64,000 nucleotides of DNA from assembly GCA_018646605.1 (NCBI GenBank), contig JABGUL010000003.1:1-64000 (forward strand), read 5' to 3'. The translations under genes were made by a program, and so were the position numbers. Positions 46,959 through 55,858 of the stretch are shown here, in pieces. The notes below the pieces were generated by a model. That model ran no database searches and had not been told where the DNA came from. It worked only from the letters and a program-made list of their open reading frames with translations. This stretch comes from Flavobacteriaceae bacterium (GTDB lineage Bacteria > Bacteroidota > Bacteroidia > Flavobacteriales > Flavobacteriaceae). Each line of letters begins with the position of its first letter. Position 1 is the stretch's first letter.

Positions 46959-48419
46959 TTAGTATGGTTTTAAAAAAATCTCTTTGGCAATATCCATGTC
47001 ACTAAATGGAAATCGCTCTCCATTTATTTCTTGATAGGTTTCATGACCTTTTCCCGCAATTAGAACAATGTCACCTTCTTTAGCTAGTTGTCCGGCCATT
47101 GCAATAGCCTCCTCACGAAGTGTAACTTTTAACGTCTTTTTATAATGTTCAGCAGGAACTCCTTTCATCATATCTGAAATAATCACTGCAGGATCTTCAT
47201 TTCTTGGATTATCAGAGGTGAAAATTACTTTGTCACTAAAATTTACTGCAGCCTTTGCCATCAAGGGTCTTTTCTCCTGATCTCTATTTCCTCCACATCC
47301 AATAACTGTAATTAAGGTTTCATTCCTTGTTCTAATTGTCGCTATTGTTTGTAAAACATTTTCTAAAGCGTCTGGTGTATGAGCATAATCAACTACTACA
47401 GTAACTTTATTAGGTGTCTGAAGGGTTTGAAATCTTCCATTTACACTTTTTAACTCACTAATCCTCTTCAAAATAGATAAGCTTGGCAATTCCAAAAGAC
47501 TTGAAACAGCATAGACTGCCAAAAGGTTTTGAGCATTAAATGCGCCAATCAAACTGGTCCAAACTTCTTGAGATTGAATTTTTAATAACATTCCAGAAAA
47601 TTGACATTCTAAAATTTGTGCTTTAAAGTCAGCATGTTGTTTGATTGCATAGGTGTATTTTTTTGCCACTGTATTCTGCAACATATAAGTCCCATTTTTA
47701 TCATCAACATTAGTCAATGCAAAAGCCGTCTTAGGCAGAGAATCAAAAAATTGTTTTTTGATATCGCGATAGTTTTTAAAATCACCATGATAATCAAGAT
47801 GATCATGCGTTAGATTTGAAAATATTCCTACATAAAAATGCAATCCCTCAATTCTATTTTGAGCAATACCATGTGAGGAAACTTCCATAAAACAATGAGT
47901 AACTCCCGACTCAACCATAGCATGCAAATGCTTGTTTATTGATATGGCATCTGGTGTGGTATGAAGATTTTCAAACTGGTTTGTACCGTAAATGATTTTT
48001 ACAGTAGAAAGTAAGCCACATGCATATCCCTCTGATGAAAACAAAGCGTATAGCAAACTGGCAATCGTTGTTTTCCCGTTAGTTCCTGTAACTCCAACTA
48101 AAGTCAGTTTCCTAGATGGATTGTCATAAAAATTTGAAGCTAACACCCCAAGTGTTTTAGATGAATTTTCCACTTTAACATATGCTACTCCAGCAACACA
48201 TTCCGCTGGAATAAATTCACATACAATTACTTTAGCTCCATTTGAAATGGCATGTGAAATAAAATCATGTCCATCCACCTGAACCCCTTTTTGAGCTACA
48301 TAAACAAAATCAATCTTAACGTTTCTACTATCGAAAACAACTCCTTTTACAGGAATAGTAGTTGCCCCTACTATTGCCTCTATAGATACCCCATACAATA
48401 TGTCTTGAAGTGTCTTCAT
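46959..48419 (-). CDS. murE: UDP-MurNAc-tripeptide synthetase (meso-diaminopimelate-adding)
   Basis: A 486-residue Mur ligase adding the third residue of the stem peptide. Motifs: [19 protein letters not shown] (P-loop), [34 protein letters not shown] and [16 protein letters not shown]. The segment [13 protein letters not shown] contains DNPR, the recognised meso-diaminopimelate-binding motif, so the cell wall peptide should carry meso-DAP rather than lysine. It overlaps ftsI by 4 bases and mraY follows after 2. Confidence 0.97.
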   Translation of the reverse strand: MKTLQDILYGVSIEAIVGATTIPVKGVVFDSRNVKIDFVYVAQKGVQVDGHDFISHAISNGAKVIVCEFIPAECVAGVAYVKVENSSKTLGVLASNFYDNPSRKLTLVGVTGTNGKTTIASLLYALFSSEGYACGLLSTVKIIYGTNQFENLHTTPDAISINKHLHAMVESGVTHCFMEVSSHGIAQNRIEGLHFYVGIFSNLTHDHLDYHGDFKNYRDIKKQFFDSLPKTAFALTNVDDKNGTYMLQNTVAKKYTYAIKQHADFKAQILECQFSGMLLKIQSQEVWTSLIGAFNAQNLLAVYAVSSLLELPSLSILKRISELKSVNGRFQTLQTPNKVTVVVDYAHTPDALENVLQTIATIRTRNETLITVIGCGGNRDQEKRPLMAKAAVNFSDKVIFTSDNPRNEDPAVIISDMMKGVPAEHYKKTLKVTLREEAIAMAGQLAKEGDIVLIAGKGHETYQEINGERFPFSDMDIAKEIFLKPY

Positions 48420-50404
48420 GAAAGATCGAGGATTATTTGTTGACTCACTTTAATTTTTTCTCCAGGTTTTATGGATTGAGTTTTCACCGTTCCTTCACCT
48501 TTTAAAACAACTGTTAGTCCCATCTGCTCAAGCGTAAAACGTGCTGCTTCCGATGACATCCCTGCAACATCAGGTACAGTTTTAAATATTATTTCTTGAC
48601 TCCTCTGAGTTAAAACATTTAAGTCAGAACGTTTGATATTGACCTGATAAGGAATATCATTAAATATTTTCTTTGCAACTGATTTAAATACGGGCGCTGC
48701 AACGGTTGCTCCATAATATCCTTTTGTTTTATCAGGACGATGAATCACTACGATACAGGAATATTTAGGTTGCTCTGCTGGAAAATATCCTACGAAACTT
48801 GCTATGTACTGAACATTCCCTGTAGTATAATCAACCTGACAGGTTCCTGTTTTTCCTGCCATTGTTAGCAATGGATCTTTAATTGAATAGCCAGTCCCCC
48901 ATTTCTTGTCTACAACATTAAACATCATACTCTGAACTTTAGCTAAAGTCTGCTCAGAACAGATTGAAGGATTTAATATTTGTTTTGAAAATACTTTAGT
49001 AGGAACATTTCCAAAATTGCTTATTTCCTCTAAAAATTTAGGCTTTACCATTTCACCTCCGTTTGCAATACCATTATAAAATGTCAAGGTTTGCAATGGT
49101 GTTAAACTAACTCCATATCCATAAGCCATCCATGGCAGGTCCAAACCATCCCAATCCGGATCAGAAGGATAAGGTAATTTAGGCAATCCCTCACCTTTAA
49201 TCGAGAGACCCAAAGGCTTATTAAGACCCATATTATAAAGGCGATCCACAAACTGTTTTGGATTGTTTTTATAATTATCATAGACTATTTTTACCAAACC
49301 TACATTTGAAGAAACCTCAAATGCCCTTGCTGCAGAGATCGTCCCATATCCACCTCTTTTGGAATCTTTTACTTTATACTTGCCATAAAACAGCATCTCA
49401 CCATTACCAGTTTCCACTTCCGTATCAACATCAATAACTTTATCTTCTAAAGCAGCAATCATACCCATTAACTTAAAGGTTGAACCTGGCTCATGAGCTT
49501 CTCCTACTGCATAGTTTAGTTTTTCGAAATATTTTCCTTCTTCTGTTCTTCCCAAATTTGCAATTGCTTTTATAGCCCCTGTTTTAACCTCCATAACCAC
49601 CACAGTACCATGCTCAGCATCAAACTTTTCAAGCTGAGTTAGCAAAGCATTGTGGGCTATATCTTGAATGTTAACATCAATTGTAGTATGCAAATCGTAA
49701 CCTTCTGTAGGTTCCTTTTCATTGGAATCACTGATTGGCTTCCATTGTCCATTTGCGATTCTTTGCTTGAGACGTAATCCGGAATTACCTCTTAAATACT
49801 GAGAAAAAGCCCCTTCTAAGCCTACCCTAAAAAAAGTTCCATCCTTATCCTTTAATTCATACCCGATAGTACGTTCTGCAATTTTGCCCAGCGGATGCTC
49901 TCGAACAATTTGTTGTTCTACAATCAAACCCCCACGGTAAGTACTTTTATTAAAAATGGGGAAGCTTTTATATCGCATATATTCTGAATACGAAATGTTT
50001 TTTGCCACTGACCAATACCTGTTTTTTTGCTTCCTTGCTTTAATTAGCTGATTCATGATTTTTTCTGGAGAAACGCCGGTGACCAAAGCCAATGAATCAG
50101 ACAATGCTTTTTTATTGCTATCAAAGCTGAGTTGTGAAGGCACCAATGCATCCCAATGCAACTCATACCTGGAGATTGACGTAGCCAAAATGTTTCCGTC
50201 AGAAGCATAAATATTTCCTCTACTGGGTTCTAAAACAACATTTTTTATAATCGAATCAGGACTTAAACTTACGGCATCATTATTTTGATAAAACTGGATA
50301 TAAATCAAATTACCTATCAAAAGGAAAGCAAATAAGGACAAAGAAACTACTAGCAGGTAAAACCGCGACATGATTGGCACATTTGTAACGGAATTATTAT
50401 TCAT
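48416..50404 (-). CDS. ftsI: septal penicillin-binding protein FtsI (PBP3) with C-terminal PASTA domain
   Basis: A 662-residue class B penicillin-binding protein: one N-terminal membrane helix (about residues 15-33), a pedestal/dimerisation domain (about 50-240, RGNIYASDGNILATS), a transpeptidase domain (about 260-600) with the SxxK motif STFK, the SxN motif SSN in EVSSNVGLV, and KTG in AGKTGTCQ, and a single PASTA domain (about 605-662, VPDVAGMSSEAARFTLEQMG). It cross-links septal peptidoglycan with FtsW. The PASTA domain is unlike E. coli FtsI but recalls Gram-positive and other Bacteroidetes FtsI. Confidence 0.96.
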   Translation of the reverse strand: MNNNSVTNVPIMSRFYLLVVSLSLFAFLLIGNLIYIQFYQNNDAVSLSPDSIIKNVVLEPSRGNIYASDGNILATSISRYELHWDALVPSQLSFDSNKKALSDSLALVTGVSPEKIMNQLIKARKQKNRYWSVAKNISYSEYMRYKSFPIFNKSTYRGGLIVEQQIVREHPLGKIAERTIGYELKDKDGTFFRVGLEGAFSQYLRGNSGLRLKQRIANGQWKPISDSNEKEPTEGYDLHTTIDVNIQDIAHNALLTQLEKFDAEHGTVVVMEVKTGAIKAIANLGRTEEGKYFEKLNYAVGEAHEPGSTFKLMGMIAALEDKVIDVDTEVETGNGEMLFYGKYKVKDSKRGGYGTISAARAFEVSSNVGLVKIVYDNYKNNPKQFVDRLYNMGLNKPLGLSIKGEGLPKLPYPSDPDWDGLDLPWMAYGYGVSLTPLQTLTFYNGIANGGEMVKPKFLEEISNFGNVPTKVFSKQILNPSICSEQTLAKVQSMMFNVVDKKWGTGYSIKDPLLTMAGKTGTCQVDYTTGNVQYIASFVGYFPAEQPKYSCIVVIHRPDKTKGYYGATVAAPVFKSVAKKIFNDIPYQVNIKRSDLNVLTQRSQEIIFKTVPDVAGMSSEAARFTLEQMGLTVVLKGEGTVKTQSIKPGEKIKVSQQIILDLS

Positions 50405-50708
50405 CGCTAATATTTATTTTAATGGGTGGTGTTGCAGCTGGACCTATTCCCTTTTCAAACAACACTTGGGTAATTGTAGTTTCTTTCTTAAGTACCATGA
50501 GCACTTTTTTACCCTCAATAAAATCACTTTTCAATGCTCTAATCTCTGCATTAAGTGAGGCTATTTTGAATATTTTTCGGTCTGCACTATGTCCACTTGC
50601 TATCATAATCACTGCCAATCCAGATAAAAACAGAATCATCCTCCAATTCTTAAATGAATCATCTTTGATCAAAAACTCAATATTTAATATGGATAAAATC
50701 TTATTCAT
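50397..50708 (-). CDS. ftsL: FtsL-like cell division protein
   Basis: A 103-residue bitopic protein with a cytoplasmic start, one transmembrane helix (about residues 25-41, ILFLSGLAVIMIAS) and a helical periplasmic part (SLNAEIRALKSDFIEGKKVLMVLKKE) that looks like the short leucine-zipper-type coiled coil of FtsL. Sequence alone is weak, as FtsL is poorly conserved; the place between rsmH and ftsI is the classic one. FtsL links FtsQ and FtsI/FtsW in the divisome. Confidence 0.85.
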   Translation of the reverse strand: MNKILSILNIEFLIKDDSFKNWRMILFLSGLAVIMIASGHSADRKIFKIASLNAEIRALKSDFIEGKKVLMVLKKETTITQVLFEKGIGPAATPPIKINISDE

Positions 50709-51607
50709 ATTTTCTCTGCAATTCTTAATTTGGCACTTCTAGCTCTTCCATTTTCCTTTACCTCATCTGAAGAAGGAATAATTAATTTTCCAATTTTCTT
50801 CAAGGGTTTAATTGGATTTCCGTAGAAATCTTTTTCAAGTTCACCATCAAAACTTCCGGTCTGGAAATATCTTTTTACCAAACGATCTTCAAGAGAGTGA
50901 TAAGAAATACAAACCAAACGTCCTCCTTGAACAAGGACTTCGTTAGCTTGAATTAAAAATGACTTTAAAGCTTCCAACTCATCATTAACTTCTATGCGTA
51001 AAGCCTGAAATAGTTGGGCTAAAATCTTATTTTCGATTCGTTTTGGAACTAAGGGTTTAACTAGCTCTATCAAGTCCATTGTGGTAATAATTTCACGCTC
51101 TTCTCGAGCTTCAACTATTGTTCTTGAAATAGTTTTAGAATTTTTTAACTCTCCATATGCAAAAAAGAGCATTCGTAATTTATCTTCAGAATAGGTGTTG
51201 ATCACTTTGTGCGCATCCAAATCTTGTGACTGATTCATTCGCATATCCAAACGAGCATCTGTACGAATTGAAAACCCTCGCTCTTGCGTGTCAAACTGAT
51301 GAGAAGAAACACCAAAATCAGCCAAAATCCCATCCACCTTATCTATTTTATGATATTTTAAATACTGTGTCAAGTGACTAAAATTAGCTGCCACAAAGTC
51401 AAATCGGGAATCTTCAATATTATTTGCCAAAGCATCCACATCCTGATCAAACCCCAACAAACGTCCTTCTTTACCTAAACGATCTAAAATCACACGAGAA
51501 TGACCCCCACCTCCAAAAGTCGCATCTACATATATTCCGTTTGGACGGATATGCAAACCTTCAAGCGAGGCTTGAAGGAGGACTGGATTATGATATTGAG
51601 TCATCAT
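50705..51607 (-). CDS. rsmH: 16S rRNA (cytosine-1402-N4)-methyltransferase RsmH
   Basis: A 300-residue SAM-dependent methyltransferase (old name MraW). Conserved parts: YHNPVLLQASLEGL, VDATFGGGGHSRVIL (SAM site), GILADFGVSSHQFD, RGFSIRTDARLDMRM, FQALRIEVNDELEAL and VCISYHSLEDRLVKRYF, ending with the EVKENGRARSAKLRIAE tail. It methylates C1402 in the decoding centre. It starts inside the end of mraZ (20-base overlap; a second ATG 3 bases on). Confidence 0.97.
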   Translation of the reverse strand: MMTQYHNPVLLQASLEGLHIRPNGIYVDATFGGGGHSRVILDRLGKEGRLLGFDQDVDALANNIEDSRFDFVAANFSHLTQYLKYHKIDKVDGILADFGVSSHQFDTQERGFSIRTDARLDMRMNQSQDLDAHKVINTYSEDKLRMLFFAYGELKNSKTISRTIVEAREEREIITTMDLIELVKPLVPKRIENKILAQLFQALRIEVNDELEALKSFLIQANEVLVQGGRLVCISYHSLEDRLVKRYFQTGSFDGELEKDFYGNPIKPLKKIGKLIIPSSDEVKENGRARSAKLRIAEKI

Positions 51608-52055
51608 TTTTATCTCCCATAACTTCCTCTGCTAAAGCTCCAAAATCAAGTGCAGCTTCATCTATCGCTTTCTCATAAAGCGTTTTATCCCAAATTTCAA
51701 GAATATTAACAGTTGAGGAAACCACCACTTCTTTAGAAATTTTTGCGTAGGTAACTAGGTCCTTTGGAATTAAAAGACGTCCAGAAACATCCATTTCGAC
51801 CGTTTTTACACCTGCAGTGAAACGTCGAATAAAGTCATTGTTCTTTTTATTAAATCGATTTAATCCATTTACACTTTCCATCAATCCCATCCATTCCTTC
51901 AAAGGATATAATTCTAAACATGGATTAAAAACAGCTCGTTTCAACACAAAACCCTCAGACACAAAGCCAGCCAATTGTTTTTTTATAGCAATAGGCATCA
52001 TGATACGTCCTTTTGTATCAGCTTTACATTCATATGTTCCAATCAGGTGTTGCAC
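51588..52055 (-). CDS. mraZ: transcriptional regulator MraZ
   Basis: A 155-residue protein with two SpoVT-AbrB-type domains (about residues 1-60, IGTYECKADTKGRIMMPIAIKKQL; and 80-130, VEMDVSGRLLIPKDLV), which form DNA-binding rings. MraZ heads the dcw operon and, in E. coli and others, represses its own promoter by binding short direct repeats. Start is GTG at 52055 (MQHLIGTYEC). The matching repeats lie upstream at 52092-52141, close to the promoter box. Confidence 0.95.
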   Translation of the reverse strand: MQHLIGTYECKADTKGRIMMPIAIKKQLAGFVSEGFVLKRAVFNPCLELYPLKEWMGLMESVNGLNRFNKKNNDFIRRFTAGVKTVEMDVSGRLLIPKDLVTYAKISKEVVVSSTVNILEIWDKTLYEKAIDEAALDFGALAEEVMGDKNDDSIS

Positions 52056-52077
52056 TTTTCTGTATTGATTTAAAACT

Positions 52078-52085
52078 CAAATATA
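52078..52085 (-). promoter_or_regulatory. -7 box of the dcw operon promoter (TATATTTG)
   Basis: TATATTTG on the minus strand (52085-52078), 22 bases before the mraZ GTG. The -33 element is not clear: the nearest TTG leaves 24 bases, longer than usual. The MraZ-like repeats begin 6 bases upstream, so a bound MraZ would cover the -33 region. Confidence 0.6.
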
Positions 52086-52091
52086 AAATAT

Positions 52092-52141
52092 ATTTACCAC
52101 TATTTCCCACAATTTACCACATTGTTAATAAGTTTTACCAC
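52092..52141 (-). promoter_or_regulatory. MraZ operator: direct repeats GTGGKAAAT
   Basis: Read on the minus strand, GTGGTAAAT (52120-52112), GTGGGAAAT (52110-52102) and GTGGTAAAT (52100-52092) follow each other with exact 10-bp spacing; a fourth GTGGTAAAA is at 52141-52133, 21 bp from the first. E. coli MraZ binds TGGG-type repeats spaced by 10 bp, so array form, spacing and place agree with an MraZ box. The binding itself is inferred. Confidence 0.75.
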
Positions 52142-52236
52142 TGCTTCAACAGGATTAATTTTAGTTGGGTTAGAAATAAAAAAATAAACTAAAATTGAAT
52201 TGTCTATATTTACCGTTTATTATTCGCGTCAGATAT

Positions 52237-53001
52237 ATGGAGCATCAGATTGTAAATGAAAAAGAATATAGGTATGTTGAATCCGGTTCGGGTCAACCTA
52301 TTATCATTCTTCACGGCTTAATGGGTGGATTGAGCAATTTTCAAGGGGTGTTATCCCATTTTCCTAAAAAAGGGTACCGAGTTATCATTCCTGAGCTACC
52401 CGTATACAGCCTGCCGGTTTTGAACACATCTGTTAAATCGTTATCTGAATTTTTACATGAATTCATTTTACATAAAGAATTAAAAGAATTCATTCTTTTA
52501 GGAAATTCTTTGGGAGGTCACGTGGGTTTATTATTCACAAGAGATTACCCCGAATTAGTCAAAGGATTAATTTTAACTGGGAGCTCTGGACTTTACGAAA
52601 ATAATATGGGAGACGGTTACCCAAAAAGAGGTAGCTATGATTATATAAAACTTAAAAGTGAAGCTGTTTTTTATGACCCTAAAACAGCCACAAAAGAAAT
52701 AGTTGATGAAGTTTTTGAAACCGTAAATGACAGAAATAAACTTGTACGAACTTTAGCATTAGCAAAGAGTGCAATACGACATAATATGTCAAAAGATTTA
52801 CCTAAAATGAAAACTCCAGTTGCTATTATCTGGGGTGCTCAAGATAGCGTAACCCCTCCCAATGTAGCAGATGAATTCAACACGCTTCTACCTGACTCTA
52901 ATTTGTATTGGATTGATAAATGCGGACATGCCCCAATGATGGAGCATCCCGAACAATTTAATAAGACGATTGAATCTTGGCTGGAAACTAGAAATTTCTA
53001 G
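52237..53001 (+). CDS. alpha/beta hydrolase
   Basis: A 254-residue alpha/beta-hydrolase-fold protein. I use the ATG at 52237 ([17 protein letters not shown]); an earlier in-frame TTG lies upstream. Motifs: HGLMGG (oxyanion loop), GNSLGGH (nucleophile elbow, Ser about residue 100), WGAQDSVTP (acid Asp) and [13 protein letters not shown] (catalytic His), so the triad is complete. The substrate is unknown; similar proteins are called prolyl-aminopeptidase- or C-C-hydrolase-like without proof. engB begins 5 bases later, thus one operon. No signal peptide. Confidence 0.88.
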   Translation: MEHQIVNEKEYRYVESGSGQPIIILHGLMGGLSNFQGVLSHFPKKGYRVIIPELPVYSLPVLNTSVKSLSEFLHEFILHKELKEFILLGNSLGGHVGLLFTRDYPELVKGLILTGSSGLYENNMGDGYPKRGSYDYIKLKSEAVFYDPKTATKEIVDEVFETVNDRNKLVRTLALAKSAIRHNMSKDLPKMKTPVAIIWGAQDSVTPPNVADEFNTLLPDSNLYWIDKCGHAPMMEHPEQFNKTIESWLETRNF

Positions 53002-53006
53002 AAAAC

Positions 53007-53624
53007 ATGCAAATTCGTTCCGCAACTTTTGTAATTAGCAATTCGGACGTCGCCAAATGTCCTAATTCTCATTTACCAGAGTATGCTTTTATTGGCCGAT
53101 CAAATGTTGGGAAATCTTCATTGATTAACGCCCTTTGCAATAAAAAAAATCTTGCAAAAACTTCATCCAGACCTGGAAAAACTCAGTTGATTAATCATTT
53201 TTTGATCAATCAAAACTGGCATCTTGTAGATCTTCCTGGATTTGGTTACGCACGTGTTTCCAAAACACAAAAAAAAGTGTTTCAAAAATTCGTTACAAAT
53301 TATTTCAAGGAACGAAAACAACTTGTAAATGCATTTTTACTAATTGACATACGACATGACCCTCAGCCCATTGACATGAATTTCATGGAGTGGCTTGGAG
53401 AAAACCAAATTCCTTTTTCTATAATTTTTACAAAAGCAGATAAACTAAAGCCTGCTGCAAGAGAAAGAAACATTAAAGCATACACAGAAAAGATGCTTGC
53501 CACCCTCTGGGAAGAATTACCTCCCATTTTTATTACCTCATCGCTTCACAAAACAGGAGGAGAGGAGATATTAGAATACATTCACTCTCTTAATGAATCC
53601 CTTTCTGAATCAATCCAGAGTTAA
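53007..53624 (+). CDS. engB: ribosome biogenesis GTPase EngB/YsxC (YihA)
   Basis: A 205-residue small GTPase for late assembly of the 50S ribosomal subunit. G motifs: [14 protein letters not shown] (G1), [11 protein letters not shown] (G2 region), [11 protein letters not shown] (G3), TKADKL (G4) and ITSSL (G5). Length and N-terminus ([18 protein letters not shown]) fit the family. It shares a transcript with the hydrolase upstream and overlaps the convergent gldC stop by 4 bases. Confidence 0.95.
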   Translation: MQIRSATFVISNSDVAKCPNSHLPEYAFIGRSNVGKSSLINALCNKKNLAKTSSRPGKTQLINHFLINQNWHLVDLPGFGYARVSKTQKKVFQKFVTNYFKERKQLVNAFLLIDIRHDPQPIDMNFMEWLGENQIPFSIIFTKADKLKPAARERNIKAYTEKMLATLWEELPPIFITSSLHKTGGEEILEYIHSLNESLSESIQS

Positions 53625-53959
53625 TCTTTTTTTAAAGCTAATTTTTCTGCAAAATAATCGCAAAAATCTCTCATAGTAGCGGTCATTTTCTCATCTTGAG
53701 TTGCCCTGAAAAAGGTATCGCTTAGAGACATTAACGTTTGGTAAAAAAACATCTGCATTTGGTCAACAGGCATATCTTTTACCCATAAATCCATCTTGAG
53801 AGCTTCTTGTTTATCTGAATCCCAAAAAGACAATAACATCGCCTTAGTTTCTTGATCGTTTATTCCTCCATCTTCAGCTGTCCATTTCATTTGTTCAGGA
53901 ATGTTATTTTCATCAAGAGCTACATGAATTTTAATCTCAGTATTTTTTTTAGTCGCCAT
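53621..53959 (-). CDS. gldC: gliding motility protein GldC
   Basis: A 112-residue cytoplasmic protein. The start [26 protein letters not shown] and [38 protein letters not shown] (in parts: [16 protein letters not shown]) are the conserved GldC pattern, and gldB lies just upstream with one base between. GldC aids surface gliding in Flavobacterium; loss weakens but does not abolish movement. Its molecular role is not known. Confidence 0.9.
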   Translation of the reverse strand: MATKKNTEIKIHVALDENNIPEQMKWTAEDGGINDQETKAMLLSFWDSDKQEALKMDLWVKDMPVDQMQMFFYQTLMSLSDTFFRATQDEKMTATMRDFCDYFAEKLALKKD

Positions 53960-53960
53960 A

Positions 53961-54968
53961 TTATCGTTTCGGTTTGTATTTTGATAAATTAAATAGTTTT
54001 TGAGCGGGAAGTCTTAAAAGCTCATTTAATGGTGTTTCTGGATAATTTTTAGAATAACTTTTAACAATCTGCCAACCCAACCAAGAGCCAATTCTTCCAG
54101 GTGTTTCATTGTCCAGTTGTAAATAAAATTTTGAAAAAGGGGCGGGCTCAATAAAACGCTGAACCCATTCAGGTTGTGTTTGATACAACACTTGCTTTTC
54201 TACAAAATACTGCCAAACATATATTTCATTATCAAACGCCCAATTATATTCTTCTAATGAATATAATATTCTATTTTCAGGTGCAATATGAGGAAGAAAA
54301 TAATCTTGTAAATAGAGTTTTTTTCCTTCATAGATCATTCGTGATAAAAAAGTACGATCCTCAGGCTGAGGAATTATAAATGATGCGAATTTGTCTGCAA
54401 CTTGAACTTTAATATATTTTGGATCCAACTCCTTTCGTATGTAATTTGGAATACCATCGTACAGAGAATTATCTGATCCCAAAAAAGTGTCCAGTGAAAG
54501 TAAAATCAAACTATCTAAATAAACTGTTTTAATCTGATAATCAACATTATTTGTTAATGTTATAACTTTTGGAACTACTGTGCTGGGGAAATAAAATTTG
54601 ATATGTTTAAAAAGATGGCTCAGCTCAGATTCAATTAAGTCTGTACTCTCAAAAGTCTTATTTACTTCATTTTGCAATAATAATTGTAAGCTATCGGTTT
54701 GCCTGCTTATCCAGATACTATCTGAAAATTGTTTGGGAAATAAAAATGGATATTGAGATTTCAAATTAGGAATCACCGATGCTGGTTGATTGTAAAATTT
54801 TAGGTCAAAACGATCTAAAGATATTTCAACAGGAATAGCGTCAATCTGAGTTTCATTTTCATTTTCAGATTGACAGGAATAACAAATAATGAAAAATAAT
54901 AAAATAACTAGCTTAGGCTGAAGAAATCGTAAAAAAGAAACAAGTCTATTACTTAGAATTATTATCAT
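53961..54968 (-). CDS. gldB: gliding motility lipoprotein GldB
   Basis: A 335-residue lipoprotein with a long N-terminal signal region (lipobox CYSC near residue 32). The mature part has FDLKFYNQP, DNSLYDGIPNYIRKELDPKYI and GRIGSWLGWQIVKSYSKNYPETPLNELL (in parts: GSWLGWQIVKSY), typical of GldB. Some authors relate it to DUF2268-like peptidases, but no HExxH motif is visible here. GldB is essential for gliding in Flavobacterium johnsoniae and is kept also in non-gliding species. The pair gldB-gldC is one operon. Confidence 0.9.
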   Translation of the reverse strand: MIIILSNRLVSFLRFLQPKLVILLFFIICYSCQSENENETQIDAIPVEISLDRFDLKFYNQPASVIPNLKSQYPFLFPKQFSDSIWISRQTDSLQLLLQNEVNKTFESTDLIESELSHLFKHIKFYFPSTVVPKVITLTNNVDYQIKTVYLDSLILLSLDTFLGSDNSLYDGIPNYIRKELDPKYIKVQVADKFASFIIPQPEDRTFLSRMIYEGKKLYLQDYFLPHIAPENRILYSLEEYNWAFDNEIYVWQYFVEKQVLYQTQPEWVQRFIEPAPFSKFYLQLDNETPGRIGSWLGWQIVKSYSKNYPETPLNELLRLPAQKLFNLSKYKPKR

Positions 54969-54982
54969 ATCATCAAATACTT

Positions 54983-54990
54983 TAATTTTG
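54983..54990 (+). promoter_or_regulatory. candidate -7 box for nadE (TAATTTTG)
   Basis: TAATTTTG fits TAnnTTTG, ending 10 bases before the nadE ATG. No TTG at the usual spacing; gldB starts 15 bases to the left on the other strand. Confidence 0.5.
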
Positions 54991-55000
54991 GGTAAATTTA

Positions 55001-55813
55001 ATGGCTATAAATGATTTAATGATGAAATCACCTGAAAAAGTAGCAAACCACATTACTGAGTGGCTCACCAACTATCTTGAAGAAACCGGAATGAATGGTT
55101 TTGTTGTTGGAGTCTCAGGTGGAATAGATTCAGCGGTAACCTCAACACTTTGCGCAAAAACAGGCAAGAGCGTATTATGTCTTGAAATGCCCATTAAACA
55201 AGAGTCTAGTCAAGTAAATAGAGCTCAAGATCACATCAAATGGTTGAAAGCTAATTTTAAAAATGTTAAATCATTTAGACTTCCTTTGGATTCCGTTTTT
55301 GAATCCTTTACAGAGATTATTCCTACAGCAGAGGATAAAGAAGCTCAATTTTTAAGTTTAGCCAATACAAGAGCACGGCTTAGGATGACTAGCCTATATT
55401 ATTTTGCAGCATTACATCACTGTCTTGTTGCAGGAACAGGAAACAAAGTAGAGGATTTTGGAGTAGGTTTTTATACAAAATATGGAGATGGAGGGGTGGA
55501 TCTTAGCCCTATTGCAGATCTTATGAAAACTGAAGTTTTTGAGATAGCAAAATACCTTCAAATAATTGATGTAATTCAAAATGCGGCACCAACTGATGGC
55601 CTTTGGGGGGATGATCGAACGGATGAAGACCAATTGGGAGCAACTTATCCTGAACTGGAATGGGCCATGGAAATGTATCAAAAAAACAATTCGCAAAGTA
55701 GTTTTAATAGCCGTCAAAAAGAAATTTTTGCAATCTACACCAAACACCACCTCCAAAACCAGCATAAGATGAAACCTATACCCGTATGTAAAATACCTAA
55801 AGAGTTTTTATAA
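55001..55813 (+). CDS. nadE: NAD+ synthetase (ammonia-dependent type)
   Basis: A 270-residue enzyme that amidates nicotinic acid adenine dinucleotide to NAD+, the last step of NAD synthesis. The PP-loop is VGVSGGIDSAVTSTLCA (about residues 38-54); further conserved parts are NTRARLRMTSLYYFA, GTGNKVEDFGVGFYTKYGDGGVDLSPIADL and AAPTDGLWGDDRTDEDQLGA. The glutaminase domain of longer NadE proteins is absent, so it should use free ammonia. Start MAINDLMMKSPEKV. Confidence 0.96.
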   Translation: MAINDLMMKSPEKVANHITEWLTNYLEETGMNGFVVGVSGGIDSAVTSTLCAKTGKSVLCLEMPIKQESSQVNRAQDHIKWLKANFKNVKSFRLPLDSVFESFTEIIPTAEDKEAQFLSLANTRARLRMTSLYYFAALHHCLVAGTGNKVEDFGVGFYTKYGDGGVDLSPIADLMKTEVFEIAKYLQIIDVIQNAAPTDGLWGDDRTDEDQLGATYPELEWAMEMYQKNNSQSSFNSRQKEIFAIYTKHHLQNQHKMKPIPVCKIPKEFL

Positions 55814-55858
55814 ATAAATTCTTACATTGCAACAACTTAGTGCCCAAATCTATTTCTA

